Assembly: GCF_025398315.1 (NCBI RefSeq) | Contig: NZ_JAODOQ010000001.1 | Span: forward strand, 1,798,001-1,862,000 | Origin: Shewanella phaeophyticola | Lineage (GTDB): Bacteria > Pseudomonadota > Gammaproteobacteria > Enterobacterales > Shewanellaceae | DNA: 64,000 nucleotides | Direction of reading: 5' to 3' | In this document: positions 50,553 through 60,303 of the stretch, one piece after another | How positions within the stretch are numbered: position 1 is the first letter of the stretch | Layout of the letters: each line of letters begins with the position of its first letter | Translations under genes and position numbers: made by a program | Notes under the pieces: generated by a model | Told to the model about the DNA's origin: nothing | Seen by the model: only the letters and a program-made list of their open reading frames with translations | Databases searched by the model: none

Positions 50553-52083
50553 GTGATTGATGTGTCATTATTAAGTGTTATACGTCGATGGTATTTTCGT
50601 GATGGGTTATCCCAGCGAGAAATCACTCGTCGCACTGGATTGTCTCGCAATACTGTACGTCGTTATCTTAAAAGCGACATTGCAGAGCCTGCTTATCCTC
50701 AACGTGACTTGCAGAGTAAGGTAAAAGCGTTCGAAGAAGTGCTCATTAGTTGGCTGAAGCGAGAAGCAAGGCAACGACGCAAAGAGCGTAAAACCGTTAA
50801 AAATCTGTATGAAGACTTGTTACCCATGGGCTATTCAGGCTCATATGACAGGGTTGCTGCGTTTGTACGTAAATGGCGTGAAGAGCAGAGATTAACTGCA
50901 TCCAACCAAGTTTACGTGCCACTTGAGTTTGCTGCTGGTGAAGCCTTTCAATTTGATTGGGGCGAGAACTATGCCTTCATCGATGGTCGTAAAACCAAGC
51001 TGCAAGTCGCTCACTTTAAGCTCAGTCATAGCCGAGCATATATTCTGCGAGCCTACCCCACGCAAAGCCATGAAATGCTGTTTGATGCTCATAATCACGC
51101 GTTTCGGGTGTTTAACGGTGTGCCAGAGCGCGGGATTTACGACAATATGAAAACAGCGGTTGATAAGGTGCAAAGAGGCAAGGAGCGTATTGTTAACCGC
51201 CGCTTCCTAACCATGGTTAGCCATTATCTGTTTGAAGCTGACTTCTGTAATCCAGCCGCAGGTTGGGAAAAAGGCCAAGTTGAAAAGAATGTGCGTGATG
51301 CGCGATCAATTATCTGGCAACGTTTACCGCGCGTGAGCACGCTAACTGAGCACGCTAACTGAGCTCAACGATTGGCTAGAGGCGCAATGCATTGCCGACT
51401 GGCAATCACGTAAGCATCCTCAGTTTACGGATAGAACCATTGAAGATGTGTGGTATCAAGAACAACGCCAATTGATGAAAGTAACCGCACCGTTTGATGG
51501 CTTCATAGAGCATAGTAAAAAAGTATCCTCTACCTGCTTAGTCAGCTTCGACCGCAATCGTTACTCTGTGCCCGCAAGCTTCGCTAACCGGAGAATTAGC
51601 CTGCGCGTGTACCCAAGTCGGCTGAGCTTCATCGCTGAAGGGCAGCAGATAGCGGAGCATCCCCGCTCGTTCATGGTGAATCACGATGTACCCGGCAAAG
51701 TCATTTACGACTGGCAACACTATTTGCTGGTCGCGCAACGTAAACCGGGGGCACTTCGCAATGGTGCGCCATTTAATACTATGCCCGATAGCTTTAAGCA
51801 CCTGCAATCCATTTTGCTGCAACGAGCGCGCGGGGATAAGGAAATGGTCGAGGTGTTATCGTTGATATTGCATCACGACGAAGCCGATATTGTGAAAGCG
51901 GTTGAAATGGCCTTAGACGCAGGCTGCCCATCTAAACAACATGTGATGAACTGTTTAAGCCGCGTAATTACTCCACCACAGCCTGCGCCCATCCCGATTG
52001 GTAGCAGCCTGCAATTAATCACTGAACCAACCAGTGATGCATCACGCTACGACACATTACGAGGTAAACGCCATGCACACTGA
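50553..52083 (+). pseudogene. istA: IS21 transposase IstA, disrupted by a 13-bp duplication
   Basis: N-terminal HTH (YFRDGLSQREITRRTGLSRN) and DDE integrase core (FDWGENYAF; GIYDNMKTAVDKV; EKGQVEKNV). The frame is broken by a tandem 13-bp duplication of GAGCACGCTAACT (51335-51347 and 51348-51360). Removing one copy restores LTELNDWLEAQC and a frame to 52083. GTG start 50553. Confidence 0.92.
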
Positions 52084-52834
52084 AGCTCAATTACACACCC
52101 TTAAAACGTTGAAGCTACATGGCATGGCGAGCAGTATTACCGAGTTGACCTCGCAAGACTCACCTGCTTACAAACAAGCTTTACCAATACTCGACACCCT
52201 AATAAAAGCCGAGGTAGCAGACAGAGAAGTGCGCAGTATTGCCTATCAAATGAAAATCGCGAAGTTTCCTGTTTACAGAGACCTTTACGGCTTCGACTTC
52301 AATGAAAGTGAAGTCGATGAATACCTGATTAGAGGCTTACATCGTTGTGAGTTCATTGAAGATTGCCAGAATGCGGTGTTCGTCGGCGGCTCTGGCACAG
52401 GTAAAACACACTTAGCAACGGCTTCCGGGGTGCAAGCCATTCAACATCATCAATACCGAGTACGGTTCTTATCCACTATCGAGTTAGTGAATACCTTAGA
52501 GCTTGAGAAACAAGCAGGTCATGTTGGCAGAATGGCCAATCGCCTAGCCAAGTGCGACTTGGTGATACTCGATGAGTAAGGTTATGTGCCGTTTAGTCAA
52601 GCGGGCGGCACTCTGCTGTTTCATTTACTCAGTAAACTCTACGAAAGTACAAGCGTACTTATCACCACCAACCTCAACTTCACTGAATGGTCGAAGGTAT
52701 TTGGGGATGCAAAACTCACTATGGCCTTGCTAGACAGATTGACTCACCATTGCCATATAATTGAAAGCGGCAATGACAGCTACCGATTCAAAGAATCAAC
52801 TAAAAAATCAAAGGAGAAAAAGGCTAGAAAATAG
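52073..52834 (+). pseudogene. istB: IS21 helper ATPase IstB, nonsense mutation
   Basis: IstB AAA+ ATPase: Walker A GGSGTGKTH, Walker B LVILDE. The codon after DE is TAA (52577-52579), where the family has Leu (DELGY), so TTA to TAA. The rest ([20 protein letters not shown] ... [15 protein letters not shown]) follows in frame. ATG 52073 overlaps the end of istA. Confidence 0.92.
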
Positions 52835-52911
52835 ACCATAATTATGGTCATATAACACCAATTGGGTGGATCACTTTTAGATGCAAATCGTGGATCAGTT
52901 TTACCTGCAAA

Positions 52912-53421
52912 TTAACACTCTATGTCTGAATGACCTAGATGTTTAGCATTTTGATAAGTCATTTCAGCTACCTCAATACTATGCTCAAATAGGCCACCAA
53001 GATAGCAATGATGATGCTTAAAACTGGCTTCAGAGCGCATGAATAGCTTAAGTACTTCTTCATTATTTAGGATAAAAACGACGAAAGGCAGTAGCTCCTT
53101 AACCGACACAAAACTGAGCAGTTTCAAAAATCGACCAACCAGCCCTTCATTCTTATTGTGAGAAAAATTCACCACCTTGATAAATTGCCCTTCAGTGCAT
53201 TGAATGTGCACAGGTTTGATAGCACAAACCACAGTATTACCTTGATAGTCGTGTGCTATTACCATTTGTGCCAGACCATGAGTAAACTGACAGTTTCTGG
53301 CGGTTTCTGCTGTCATGATTGCGTTAACCACGTTATTGGATGAAATAAATTCACAGTTTGCAGTAGGTAGATGTGCACCAAACTTAATATTTTTAACCCA
53401 CACAAATATTGGTTTATTCAT
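52912..53421 (-). pseudogene. HD-domain protein, cut by IS21
   Basis: A 169-residue fragment starting at ATG 53421, which overlaps the integrase stop by 8 bases, so translationally coupled. Its C-terminal FKHHHCYLGGLFEHSIEVAEM is the start of an HD-type domain of the kind found in YhaM exoribonucleases and TraI_2-like mobilisation proteins. The frame runs into the IS21 end, which supplies the stop TAA at 52912. The catalytic HD part would lie downstream and is lost. It was probably part of the integrative element. Confidence 0.65.
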
Positions 53422-54630
53422 CAACATTCTCCAACATGGTATTAAAATTAACTTGTTCAATAAGACGATCAAACGCACTTCCATCTTGTCTTGTGGCGTT
53501 GGGTACATAGCGGCTATAGACTTCAAATAACATTTTGGTCGTGCTATGCCCCATTTGTTTTGCAATCCATTCTGGGTTTTCTCCTGCGGCTAACCATAAG
53601 GTCGCGCATGTATGCCTAGTTTGGTATGGGCGCCGTTTTTTTAAGCGCATTTCATTCAATGCAGGATACCAAACACGTTTTGTTACGTTGCGATGATCAA
53701 GAGGGTTGCCATTGGCATTAGAAAATACATAATCCTTATTGCCAGTGACTTTCCGCTGTCTTTTAAGTGCATCCACAACAGGTTGAGACAATTGAATACT
53801 GCGATAAGACGCCGATGTTTTAGGTGTTTCAACATTTCCGTCAACCAGCGTTTCCTGGATCAAAATTTCGTTTCGGTCCAAATTAACAAATTGCCATTTA
53901 AGTCCATCGATTTCAGCCGTTCTCATTGCGGTAAAAAATCTCACAATGTAATAGTCTTTAAAGTCATCACGTACTCTAGACAAGAAAAATTGAACTTCTG
54001 CCAGTGAAAACGGTTCAATAGCCGTCTTATCAATCTTTAACGGTTTGATATTGATAAACGGAGTAGGGAAGTCAAAGCGCATTGCTGCTTCATTTAAAAT
54101 GCCACGCAAAGGTGTCATCACATGATTGATCCAGTCATTACTGAGCTTATTCGAATGCTTTCGCTTAGGTTGAATAATACTCGCGCGGTATTTGATAATT
54201 TGTGGCCGTGTTATTTGGTCTAGGTTAAATGAACCAAACTCAGGGATTAAATATTTTTCAAAAATCATAGTCACATTTTTATTATGGCTAATCTTCCAAT
54301 GAACTCGGTTTTCAGCAAGCCATTCGCTAGCGAATTGACTAAAAGTGGGAATATTAAACAGTAAATGCTCTGTCGGTTCTGGTTCACTTTCCTTGACTAA
54401 CTTGATTTGGTCATCATATTTTTTAAAATCCTCACAACGTTTACTATCAGGAAAGATGTCTGAGTAAACAAAGCGATCCAATCGGATTTGAGCTTCTATA
54501 TTACGTAACACACCCTCTAACCGACTACGGTTAAGCTTGGTATCATTTAAAGACGTCTGTTCACGACATCGAATACCCTGATAGTAAAAATCAAAAAAAG
54601 TTTTTGGTTACGGGATCTGATACTAGCCAT
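53414..54630 (-). pseudogene. tyrosine recombinase/integrase, early frameshift
   Basis: About 405 residues if repaired. ATG 54630 starts MASIRSRNQKLFFDFYYQG, an arm-DNA-binding (DUF3596-like) domain; then a SAM-like core-binding domain; then the catalytic domain with Arg in FFTAMRTAEIDGLKW, HxxR as TRHTCATLW, and the Tyr in LFEVYSRYV. A seven-A run at 54593-54599 (seven Ts in the gene) needs one more base to keep frame. As given only the part from 54511 is open. It drives site-specific integration of the island. Confidence 0.88.
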
Positions 54631-54874
54631 GACAAATACCTCCCTTAGCCATAGGAATAATGACCTTTTGAGTTTGGTATCTGGTATGTTGATACAGTTC
54701 TTTTTCTATCTGTTCCCACACATAAAAAATTTTTCGTGATCCAAACGGCCTAATGTAATGAACTCCTTCAAAAAAAACCTTGTCCTTCAATTTACTGTTG
54801 ATGTAATCTGGATTGAATTTTATGAGTGGTGAAAGCTCTTTAGCAGTAAGCAGTGTTTTTGGCTGTAAACTCAT
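54623..54874 (-). CDS. excisionase-like small DNA-binding protein
   Basis: An 83-residue protein (MSLQPKTLLTAKELSPLIKF ... KIFYVWEQIEKELYQ) whose layout, a winged-helix-like 'apply X here, phenotype from table' segment, and position directly before the integrase fit a recombination directionality factor. Its stop overlaps the integrase ATG. ATG 54874 has AGGATAC upstream, inside the left arm of the palindrome. Confidence 0.7.
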   Translation of the reverse strand: MSLQPKTLLTAKELSPLIKFNPDYINSKLKDKVFFEGVHYIRPFGSRKIFYVWEQIEKELYQHTRYQTQKVIIPMAKGGICHG

Positions 54875-54878
54875 TTTT

Positions 54879-54938
54879 GTATCCTCATAAGAAACTTTAA
54901 ACCAATTTAACCACATTTAAAGTTTCTTTCAAGGATAC
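54879..54938. promoter_or_regulatory. 60-bp palindromic divergent operator/promoter
   Basis: Inverted repeat with 23-bp arms (54879-54901 and 54916-54938), 20 of 23 matching and the inner 13 bp perfect (AAGAAACTTTAAA / TTTAAAGTTTCTT), around a 14-bp spacer. It lies between the divergent excisionase-like and HTH genes. Both arms carry AGGATAC, which serves as ribosome-binding site for the leftward gene. Confidence 0.65.
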
Positions 54939-54964
54939 TTTTGATAATATTTAGATATAAAAAC

Positions 54965-55186
54965 ATGATTAAATATAACCTAAAAGAATTAATAGCTAAA
55001 AAATCATCAATAGAAAAACGAAAAATCACACTTGATGAAGTTGCTACTGCTGCAGGTGTGAACAAGGCAGCTATCTCTAAAATGTCTTCTAATACCAATT
55101 ATTCAACAACAACACGCACACTTGATGCTTTGTGTATTTACTTTGACTGTAAAGTTGAAGACATCATTGAGCATGTAAAGCCTTAA
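54965..55186 (+). CDS. small Cro/C1-type HTH regulator
   Basis: A 73-residue XRE-family protein: IKYNLKELIAKKSSIEKR, then the helix-turn-helix ITLDEVATAAGVNKAAISKM and TLDALCIYFDCKVEDIIEHV. ATG 54965 matches homologue starts but has a weak Shine-Dalgarno. A TTG at 54941 sits behind AAGGATAC and is the alternative. It probably represses from the 60-bp palindrome, controlling excision and perhaps BREX. There is no WYL-type BrxR here. Confidence 0.83.
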   Translation: MIKYNLKELIAKKSSIEKRKITLDEVATAAGVNKAAISKMSSNTNYSTTTRTLDALCIYFDCKVEDIIEHVKP

Positions 55187-55400
55187 TTTCTGAGCCTTGT
55201 TTTAAAATTGCGTTTCAAATACTGAGAATAATTTTTTCTAAAATACATTAAGAAATTTGTTTGATTACCTTTTGTTCATTGAGTAATGAATTGACATGAG
55301 TTTTTACTGAAATTGTTGGGTATGTAAGTTATCATATTGACCATATTACGCATCTTGTCGAGCAATTTTTAATCGACTAAACATAGGTTTACAATCAGAT
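55187..55400 (+). promoter_or_regulatory. AT-rich region upstream of the BREX operon
   Basis: A 214-bp non-coding stretch that must contain the BREX promoter. TTGACA at 55291-55296 is a possible -35, but no -10 at ordinary spacing is convincing. No strong ribosome-binding site precedes brxA. Confidence 0.3.
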
Positions 55401-56162
55401 ATGGAACCATCTGAAACACTGATTCAAATAGGCTTTAAATTCGGTAAGAACGGTGTCCACTCAGCACGCAGTATGATGATTGAAGAGTTGTCATTGTTAC
55501 TGTTCTCATGCCCAGAAACCGCCACTCGTGAAGATTACGAAAAAGACATCGTTGAGTTTAATATTCTGCATAAGCCAACTGAAAAATCACGTAAGCTGAC
55601 TTATCGTCACTTGGTTGATCTCTATGGCATCTCGTTAGATATTCCACTGTTTAAGGTTTTGCGAAAGTGGTGGGAACTATCTGACGATTCACGCGCCATA
55701 TTAGCATTACAGCTTGCTGTTGCTCGAGACCCTATATTAAGAGGCTCAGCTGAACTGATCTTAAATCTTGAGCCAGGTGAACATATTTCCCGTGAAACAG
55801 TAGAAGCTCATTTGGCCAAAGACGATCCCGATCGCTTTAGCCCAGCTTCATTAAAATCATTCGCTCAGAATATTAATGGTACTTGGATCCAAGCAGGTTA
55901 TTTGACCGGTAAAGCCAAAAAATACCGCGCAATACCAAAAGTTACCTATATCCATGTTGCCTATGCATTATTTCTCGCGCATTGTAATGGTCTATCTGGC
56001 CAGAGAATGTTTGATAGCTTTTGGTGCAAACTGTTAAACCAAGATAAATCCAGGCTTTTTGAATTAGCGCATAGTGCCTCACTTCGAGGACTGATTAACT
56101 TCAAGCAAGCTAGCGAAGTAGTTGAAGTGACGTTTCCAAATATTGAAATACCTAAGGTGTAG
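55401..56162 (+). CDS. brxA: BREX type I protein BrxA (DUF1819)
   Basis: A 253-residue DUF1819 protein: ARSMMIEELSLLLFSC, LTYRHLVDLYGISLDIPLFKVLRKWW and LARDPILRGSAELIL-like core, then SFAQNINGTWIQAGYLTG. In type I BREX, BrxA is a small DNA-binding protein of incompletely known role needed or supportive for phage resistance. It is the first gene of the operon, and brxB starts 3 bp after its stop. Start ATG 55401 lacks a good Shine-Dalgarno. Confidence 0.92.
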   Translation: MEPSETLIQIGFKFGKNGVHSARSMMIEELSLLLFSCPETATREDYEKDIVEFNILHKPTEKSRKLTYRHLVDLYGISLDIPLFKVLRKWWELSDDSRAILALQLAVARDPILRGSAELILNLEPGEHISRETVEAHLAKDDPDRFSPASLKSFAQNINGTWIQAGYLTGKAKKYRAIPKVTYIHVAYALFLAHCNGLSGQRMFDSFWCKLLNQDKSRLFELAHSASLRGLINFKQASEVVEVTFPNIEIPKV

Positions 56163-56165
56163 GTA

Positions 56166-56711
56166 ATGTCAGATAGATTATCAAAACTGTTAAACAGCTA
56201 TGAAAGTCATATTAGCCTTCCATGGCCATCAACTGTGTCTGCGGATGAACGAACCATTTTTTTGGTTTATCACAAAGAAGATGAGCTAAAACTAAGAGCC
56301 CGAATAGGCGAGTTTGAACAGGCCACAACCCAGTATAGTCACCCTTGGACGCTATTGGACTTAACCAACAGCTTTGAAACATGGATGTCTGAACAAGATT
56401 ACAAAGAAACCTATTTTGAAGACCCTGAATACCTTACAGGGCTTTATGGTGACTTTGCTGATGAACTTGTTGAGAGTCTTAAAAAACAGTTTGTCGATGA
56501 CCAAGATGAAAATGAAGTCATCGCAATGTTAGGTTGCGGTACATTATTTGGTTTTGCTTCAGTATCAGGGCTTGTTGAAGCCGTGGCTGAACATGTAAAG
56601 GGACGCTTGGTGATATTTTTTCCAGGCGAAGTACATAACAATAATTTTCAATTACTAGATGCAAAGGACGGTTGGGGATATCACGCCACCGCAATTTCAG
56701 CTAATTCATAG
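56166..56711 (+). CDS. brxB: BREX type I protein BrxB (DUF1788)
   Basis: A 181-residue DUF1788 protein: RTIFLVYHKEDELKLRARI, HPWTLLDLTNSFETWM, and VIAMLGCGTLFGFASVSGL ... GRLVIFFPGEVHNNNFQLLDA near the end. It is essential for BREX defence and probably part of the BREX complex. AGGTGTAGGTA precedes ATG 56166. Order brxA-brxB-brxC is the type I standard. Confidence 0.94.
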   Translation: MSDRLSKLLNSYESHISLPWPSTVSADERTIFLVYHKEDELKLRARIGEFEQATTQYSHPWTLLDLTNSFETWMSEQDYKETYFEDPEYLTGLYGDFADELVESLKKQFVDDQDENEVIAMLGCGTLFGFASVSGLVEAVAEHVKGRLVIFFPGEVHNNNFQLLDAKDGWGYHATAISANS

Positions 56712-56720
56712 GGATCAAGG

Positions 56721-59700
56721 ATGTTAAACCGTGAAATTTTTATAAACGATCCAATCAATAGTCGTTTAGCTAACAATGGTGTTGCACAAGTCAAGGACGA
56801 TCACTCAAAAGCCGCGCTTGAAACACTCGAATACGAATTAAGAACCTTTGTGTGCGATGGGGCTTACGCTAAAGGTATGGACAGCATTTTAAGTCACTAC
56901 TTAAGTGCGGTTAAAACCAATAGTGAACAACCTGGTGTGTGGATCAGTGGATTCTTTGGTTCTGGTAAGTCTCACTTAGCAAAAATGCTTCGTACTTTAT
57001 GGACTAACCAAACACTAAATGATGGAAGCAATGCACGCAGTGTTGTGGAACTACCTCCTCATATTGCTGCTCATTTTGATGAGCTATCATCACTAGCCAT
57101 TAATCATGGTGGTTTACATGCCGCATCAGGCACACTCGGTGCCGGTGTACGTGACCAAGTGCGTATGGCATTTCTTGGCATTATCTTTAAATCTGTCGGT
57201 TTGCCCGAGCAGTATCATCTCGCACGTTTTGTTATGTGGTTAAAAGCAGAAGGCGTATTAGCTCAAGTACAACAATACGTAAAAACAAATGCTACAGCTA
57301 AAGACGGTGTCGATAGCTGGGACAAAGAGCTTAAAAACCTTCATGTATCTCCAATACTGCATACCGCCATATTAGACGCGATCCCAGGTTTTGCATCAGA
57401 CGCCAAAGAAGTGCGTGAGATGCTTCGTTCTCAATACATTATTGTAAAAGATGTCACCAACGATGAAATGGTATCAGCTTTAGTCGATGCGATATCTGTT
57501 GATGGTGAACTACCGTTAACCCTTGTCGTGCTTGATGAAGTACAGCAGTACATCAGTGATGATGCCCAGCGGGCGTTTGATGTTCAAGAAGTGGTAGAAA
57601 CCTGTAGTGGTGCAAGCGCATTAAAATCTAAATTACTGTTTATCGCCACAGGCCAAAGTGCCTTATCGGGTATGTCTAACTTGCAACGTTTATTAGGCCG
57701 TTTCCAGGTGCCGGTGCAACTTGAAGACACCGACGTGGATTCTGTGATCCGTAAAGTGATTCTGCAAAAGAAAAGCTCGGCAGAAGCACAAGTGCAAGCG
57801 GTTATTGATAATAACCTAGGTGAAATATCACGCCATTTGCGTGGTAGTACCATAGAACACAATAAAGATGATGAAAAATGGATGGTAAAAGACTATCCAC
57901 TATTACCTGTCCGTCGTCGCTTTTGGGAGCGAATTCTTCCCGCACTAGATAAAACCGGTACAGGCTCTCAACTACGTAATCAATTACGTGTGGTGCATGA
58001 GGCTGTTAAAAATACCGCGGAAAAAGAGTTAGGCTATGTGATCCCCGCCGATTTTATATACGACCAAATTGCGACTAATCTGCTACAAACCGGTGTGATA
58101 TCAAAAGACATTTACGAAACCATCAGCCGTAAAAAAGCGGGTAATGAAGATGAGCAATTACAAGGTCGCTTATTAGCACTTATTTTACTCATTAGTAAAC
58201 TTCCGAGTGATGTCGAGTATGGCATTCATTCAACGGTAGACAGCTTAGCGGATTTATTATTAGAAGATTTGCAGCAAGATAAACACAAACTGCGCCCAAT
58301 CGTACCCAAAATGTTGCAAGTGCTTGAGGATGAGCATTTGATCATGTCGATGGAAACCACTGTAGGGCAAGAGTACCGCTTACAAACGGTTGAAAGCCAG
58401 GCTTGGTACGATGAATTTCGCCGTCAGGAATCAGATGCAATCGGCAATCCACAAATGTTGGAGTCTGATCGTTCTAAAGCAATTCAATTTTATATACGCC
58501 AGCAAATATCTCATGCACGCATTACCCAAGGCTCTATGATGGAACCTAGGGTAATTACGGCCATATTTGAAAGTGAACTACCGAAAGATGCCGATACAAA
58601 AATCTGCGCTTGGGCACCAGAAGTAACAGAGAAACAGTTTAATGACATATCTCGGGGGAGTGATCCTGATGAGGCAACCATCTTTATTCATGTGCCGACA
58701 TCACATCGCAGTGAATTACAAGCGGCAATCGTCTCGCTTAAAGCGGCTGAGAGCACCTTAGAAATTCGTGGTGGTGCCACTACCGACGCAGGTAAAGAAG
58801 CCAAAAATGCCATGGAAACTCGTTTGCGGGATGCCGAGCGAACTAAAAATGCATTGCTAAAAGATATCTTCTCGCAAATTCAAGTTCGCTTAGCAGGTGG
58901 CCAAGAGGTTGAAGGTGAAACCCTAAAAGATCAAATTCAAAATGCCGGTGAAATAGCCTGTCAGCGCTTATATCATAAATTTAAAATGGCTGATGATAAA
59001 GGCTGGGCTAAAGTGTTTGAGCGTGCCAGTAAGCATGCTGATGCCAATGCACTCGAAGCTATTGGCCATAATGATGATGCTGATAAGCACCCAGTGTGCG
59101 CCGAAATAAAACGTTTTATTGGTTCAATGAGGCCAGGTAAAGATATTGTCGACAACTTCCGCCAAGCGCCTTTTGGTTGGAGTAAAGACACTATCGATGG
59201 TGCACTACTTGCTATGGTAGCAGCCAATGTCTTACGTGCAGCAGATAGCCAAGAAAGAGCGGTAGACGCTAAAAAATTAGACCGTTCCTCTATATCGCAA
59301 ACAAAATTCCGCCCTGAAAATGTCACTTTATCAAAAGTACAGTTAATCAAGGTGCGTGGCGTGATTAGTACTTTGCATGAGCAAACATGCAATGCCGGTG
59401 AAGAAGCAACCAATCTACCGCAAGCAATTATTAATGCTCGTAACCTTGCTCGCCGTACGGGTGGTGAAGCACCACTACCTATGGCGCCTAGTACTAAATT
59501 GCTCACTGATTTAGAGATGTATTCTGGTAACGACCAGTTACAACAGGTGTTCGATAATAAAGATCAATTACTCAGCGACTTTGCAGATTGGCAGGCTTTA
59601 GCAGATAAAGTTAAAGCTCGCCAAGCGCGTTGGAGTGATTTTGAACTTGCACTTAAGTATGCAAAAGATTTAGACATTTTTACTGCTTTAGATAAAGAGC

Positions 59701-60194
59701 GCCAAGCGATTATCGCTAATCGCAGTTTATTAGACGATCCAAATCCAGTAGATACCTTACTCAAGCAAGCGGTTAATGGCTTACGCGACACGCTAACGAG
59801 TCGGTTAAGCGATTACCAGCAAGAGCATAAAGCTTGCATGCTCGAGCTTGAAGAAGATGAACACTGGCAAAAGCTCGACGAAACCAAACGCAATGAATTC
59901 TTGAAAAAACGTCATCTCGATAAATTACCCGAAGTCAATGTGAGTGATGCCGCAGGCGTGTTCGATTCGCTCGATGAGATCAATTTTGATCAATGGCGCG
60001 ATAAAACAGCAGCGTTAACGGGAATATTTAATCAAGTCCTTAAAGATGCCATCAGCGAGTTAACCCCAAAAGTAAGGTATTACAAACTCAATAAGCCGTT
60101 AATTGAAGACGAAACTCAGCTACAAAACTGGCTGGATAAAGTCGAGCAAGAGCTACGAGCAGAGCTCGCCAAAGGACCAGTTGTGCCATCTTAA
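56721..60194 (+). CDS. brxC: BREX type I ATPase BrxC
   Basis: A 1157-residue P-loop ATPase (BrxC/PglY): Walker A GFFGSGKSH at residues 77-85, Walker B LTLVVLDEVQQYI near 268, then helical and coiled-coil regions to the C-terminus. Length is normal for BrxC (about 1200). It is needed for both BREX methylation and phage exclusion. The frame is open throughout. AAGG precedes ATG 56721. Confidence 0.95.
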   Translation: MLNREIFINDPINSRLANNGVAQVKDDHSKAALETLEYELRTFVCDGAYAKGMDSILSHYLSAVKTNSEQPGVWISGFFGSGKSHLAKMLRTLWTNQTLNDGSNARSVVELPPHIAAHFDELSSLAINHGGLHAASGTLGAGVRDQVRMAFLGIIFKSVGLPEQYHLARFVMWLKAEGVLAQVQQYVKTNATAKDGVDSWDKELKNLHVSPILHTAILDAIPGFASDAKEVREMLRSQYIIVKDVTNDEMVSALVDAISVDGELPLTLVVLDEVQQYISDDAQRAFDVQEVVETCSGASALKSKLLFIATGQSALSGMSNLQRLLGRFQVPVQLEDTDVDSVIRKVILQKKSSAEAQVQAVIDNNLGEISRHLRGSTIEHNKDDEKWMVKDYPLLPVRRRFWERILPALDKTGTGSQLRNQLRVVHEAVKNTAEKELGYVIPADFIYDQIATNLLQTGVISKDIYETISRKKAGNEDEQLQGRLLALILLISKLPSDVEYGIHSTVDSLADLLLEDLQQDKHKLRPIVPKMLQVLEDEHLIMSMETTVGQEYRLQTVESQAWYDEFRRQESDAIGNPQMLESDRSKAIQFYIRQQISHARITQGSMMEPRVITAIFESELPKDADTKICAWAPEVTEKQFNDISRGSDPDEATIFIHVPTSHRSELQAAIVSLKAAESTLEIRGGATTDAGKEAKNAMETRLRDAERTKNALLKDIFSQIQVRLAGGQEVEGETLKDQIQNAGEIACQRLYHKFKMADDKGWAKVFERASKHADANALEAIGHNDDADKHPVCAEIKRFIGSMRPGKDIVDNFRQAPFGWSKDTIDGALLAMVAANVLRAADSQERAVDAKKLDRSSISQTKFRPENVTLSKVQLIKVRGVISTLHEQTCNAGEEATNLPQAIINARNLARRTGGEAPLPMAPSTKLLTDLEMYSGNDQLQQVFDNKDQLLSDFADWQALADKVKARQARWSDFELALKYAKDLDIFTALDKERQAIIANRSLLDDPNPVDTLLKQAVNGLRDTLTSRLSDYQQEHKACMLELEEDEHWQKLDETKRNEFLKKRHLDKLPEVNVSDAAGVFDSLDEINFDQWRDKTAALTGIFNQVLKDAISELTPKVRYYKLNKPLIEDETQLQNWLDKVEQELRAELAKGPVVPS

Positions 60195-60303
60195 TGGTGC
60201 ATTTACTTACTATATCGTATTCAGCCGCTCACCCTTGCGCTATGTGTTCATCACACAAGCAAGGGTTTATCACATACATGGCTAAAGAATTTAAGAGATA
60301 ACT

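Larger units (their letters stand above)
50450..52917 (+). mobile_element. IS21-family insertion sequence, inactive
   Basis: Bounded by TGTTAATTTGC on each side. Each end carries two copies of TTTGCAnnnAAAACTGATCC followed by AC (50456-50477, 50489-50510; inverted at 52866-52887, 52890-52911), the multiple terminal repeats typical of IS21. It carries istA and istB, both broken. No target duplication is seen: the left flank is IS3 orfA and the right flank is an HD-domain gene, so the neighbours were joined by deletion or recombination. Confidence 0.92.

Noticed and set aside
50440..52930. Target-site duplication of the IS21 element
   Set aside because: The bases outside the two ends (ACGTGT and CTCTAT) do not match; flanks come from different genes.
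54965..55186. Calling the HTH gene a BrxR-type BREX regulator
   Set aside because: It has no WYL domain and is a 73-residue XRE protein divergent from an excisionase-like gene.
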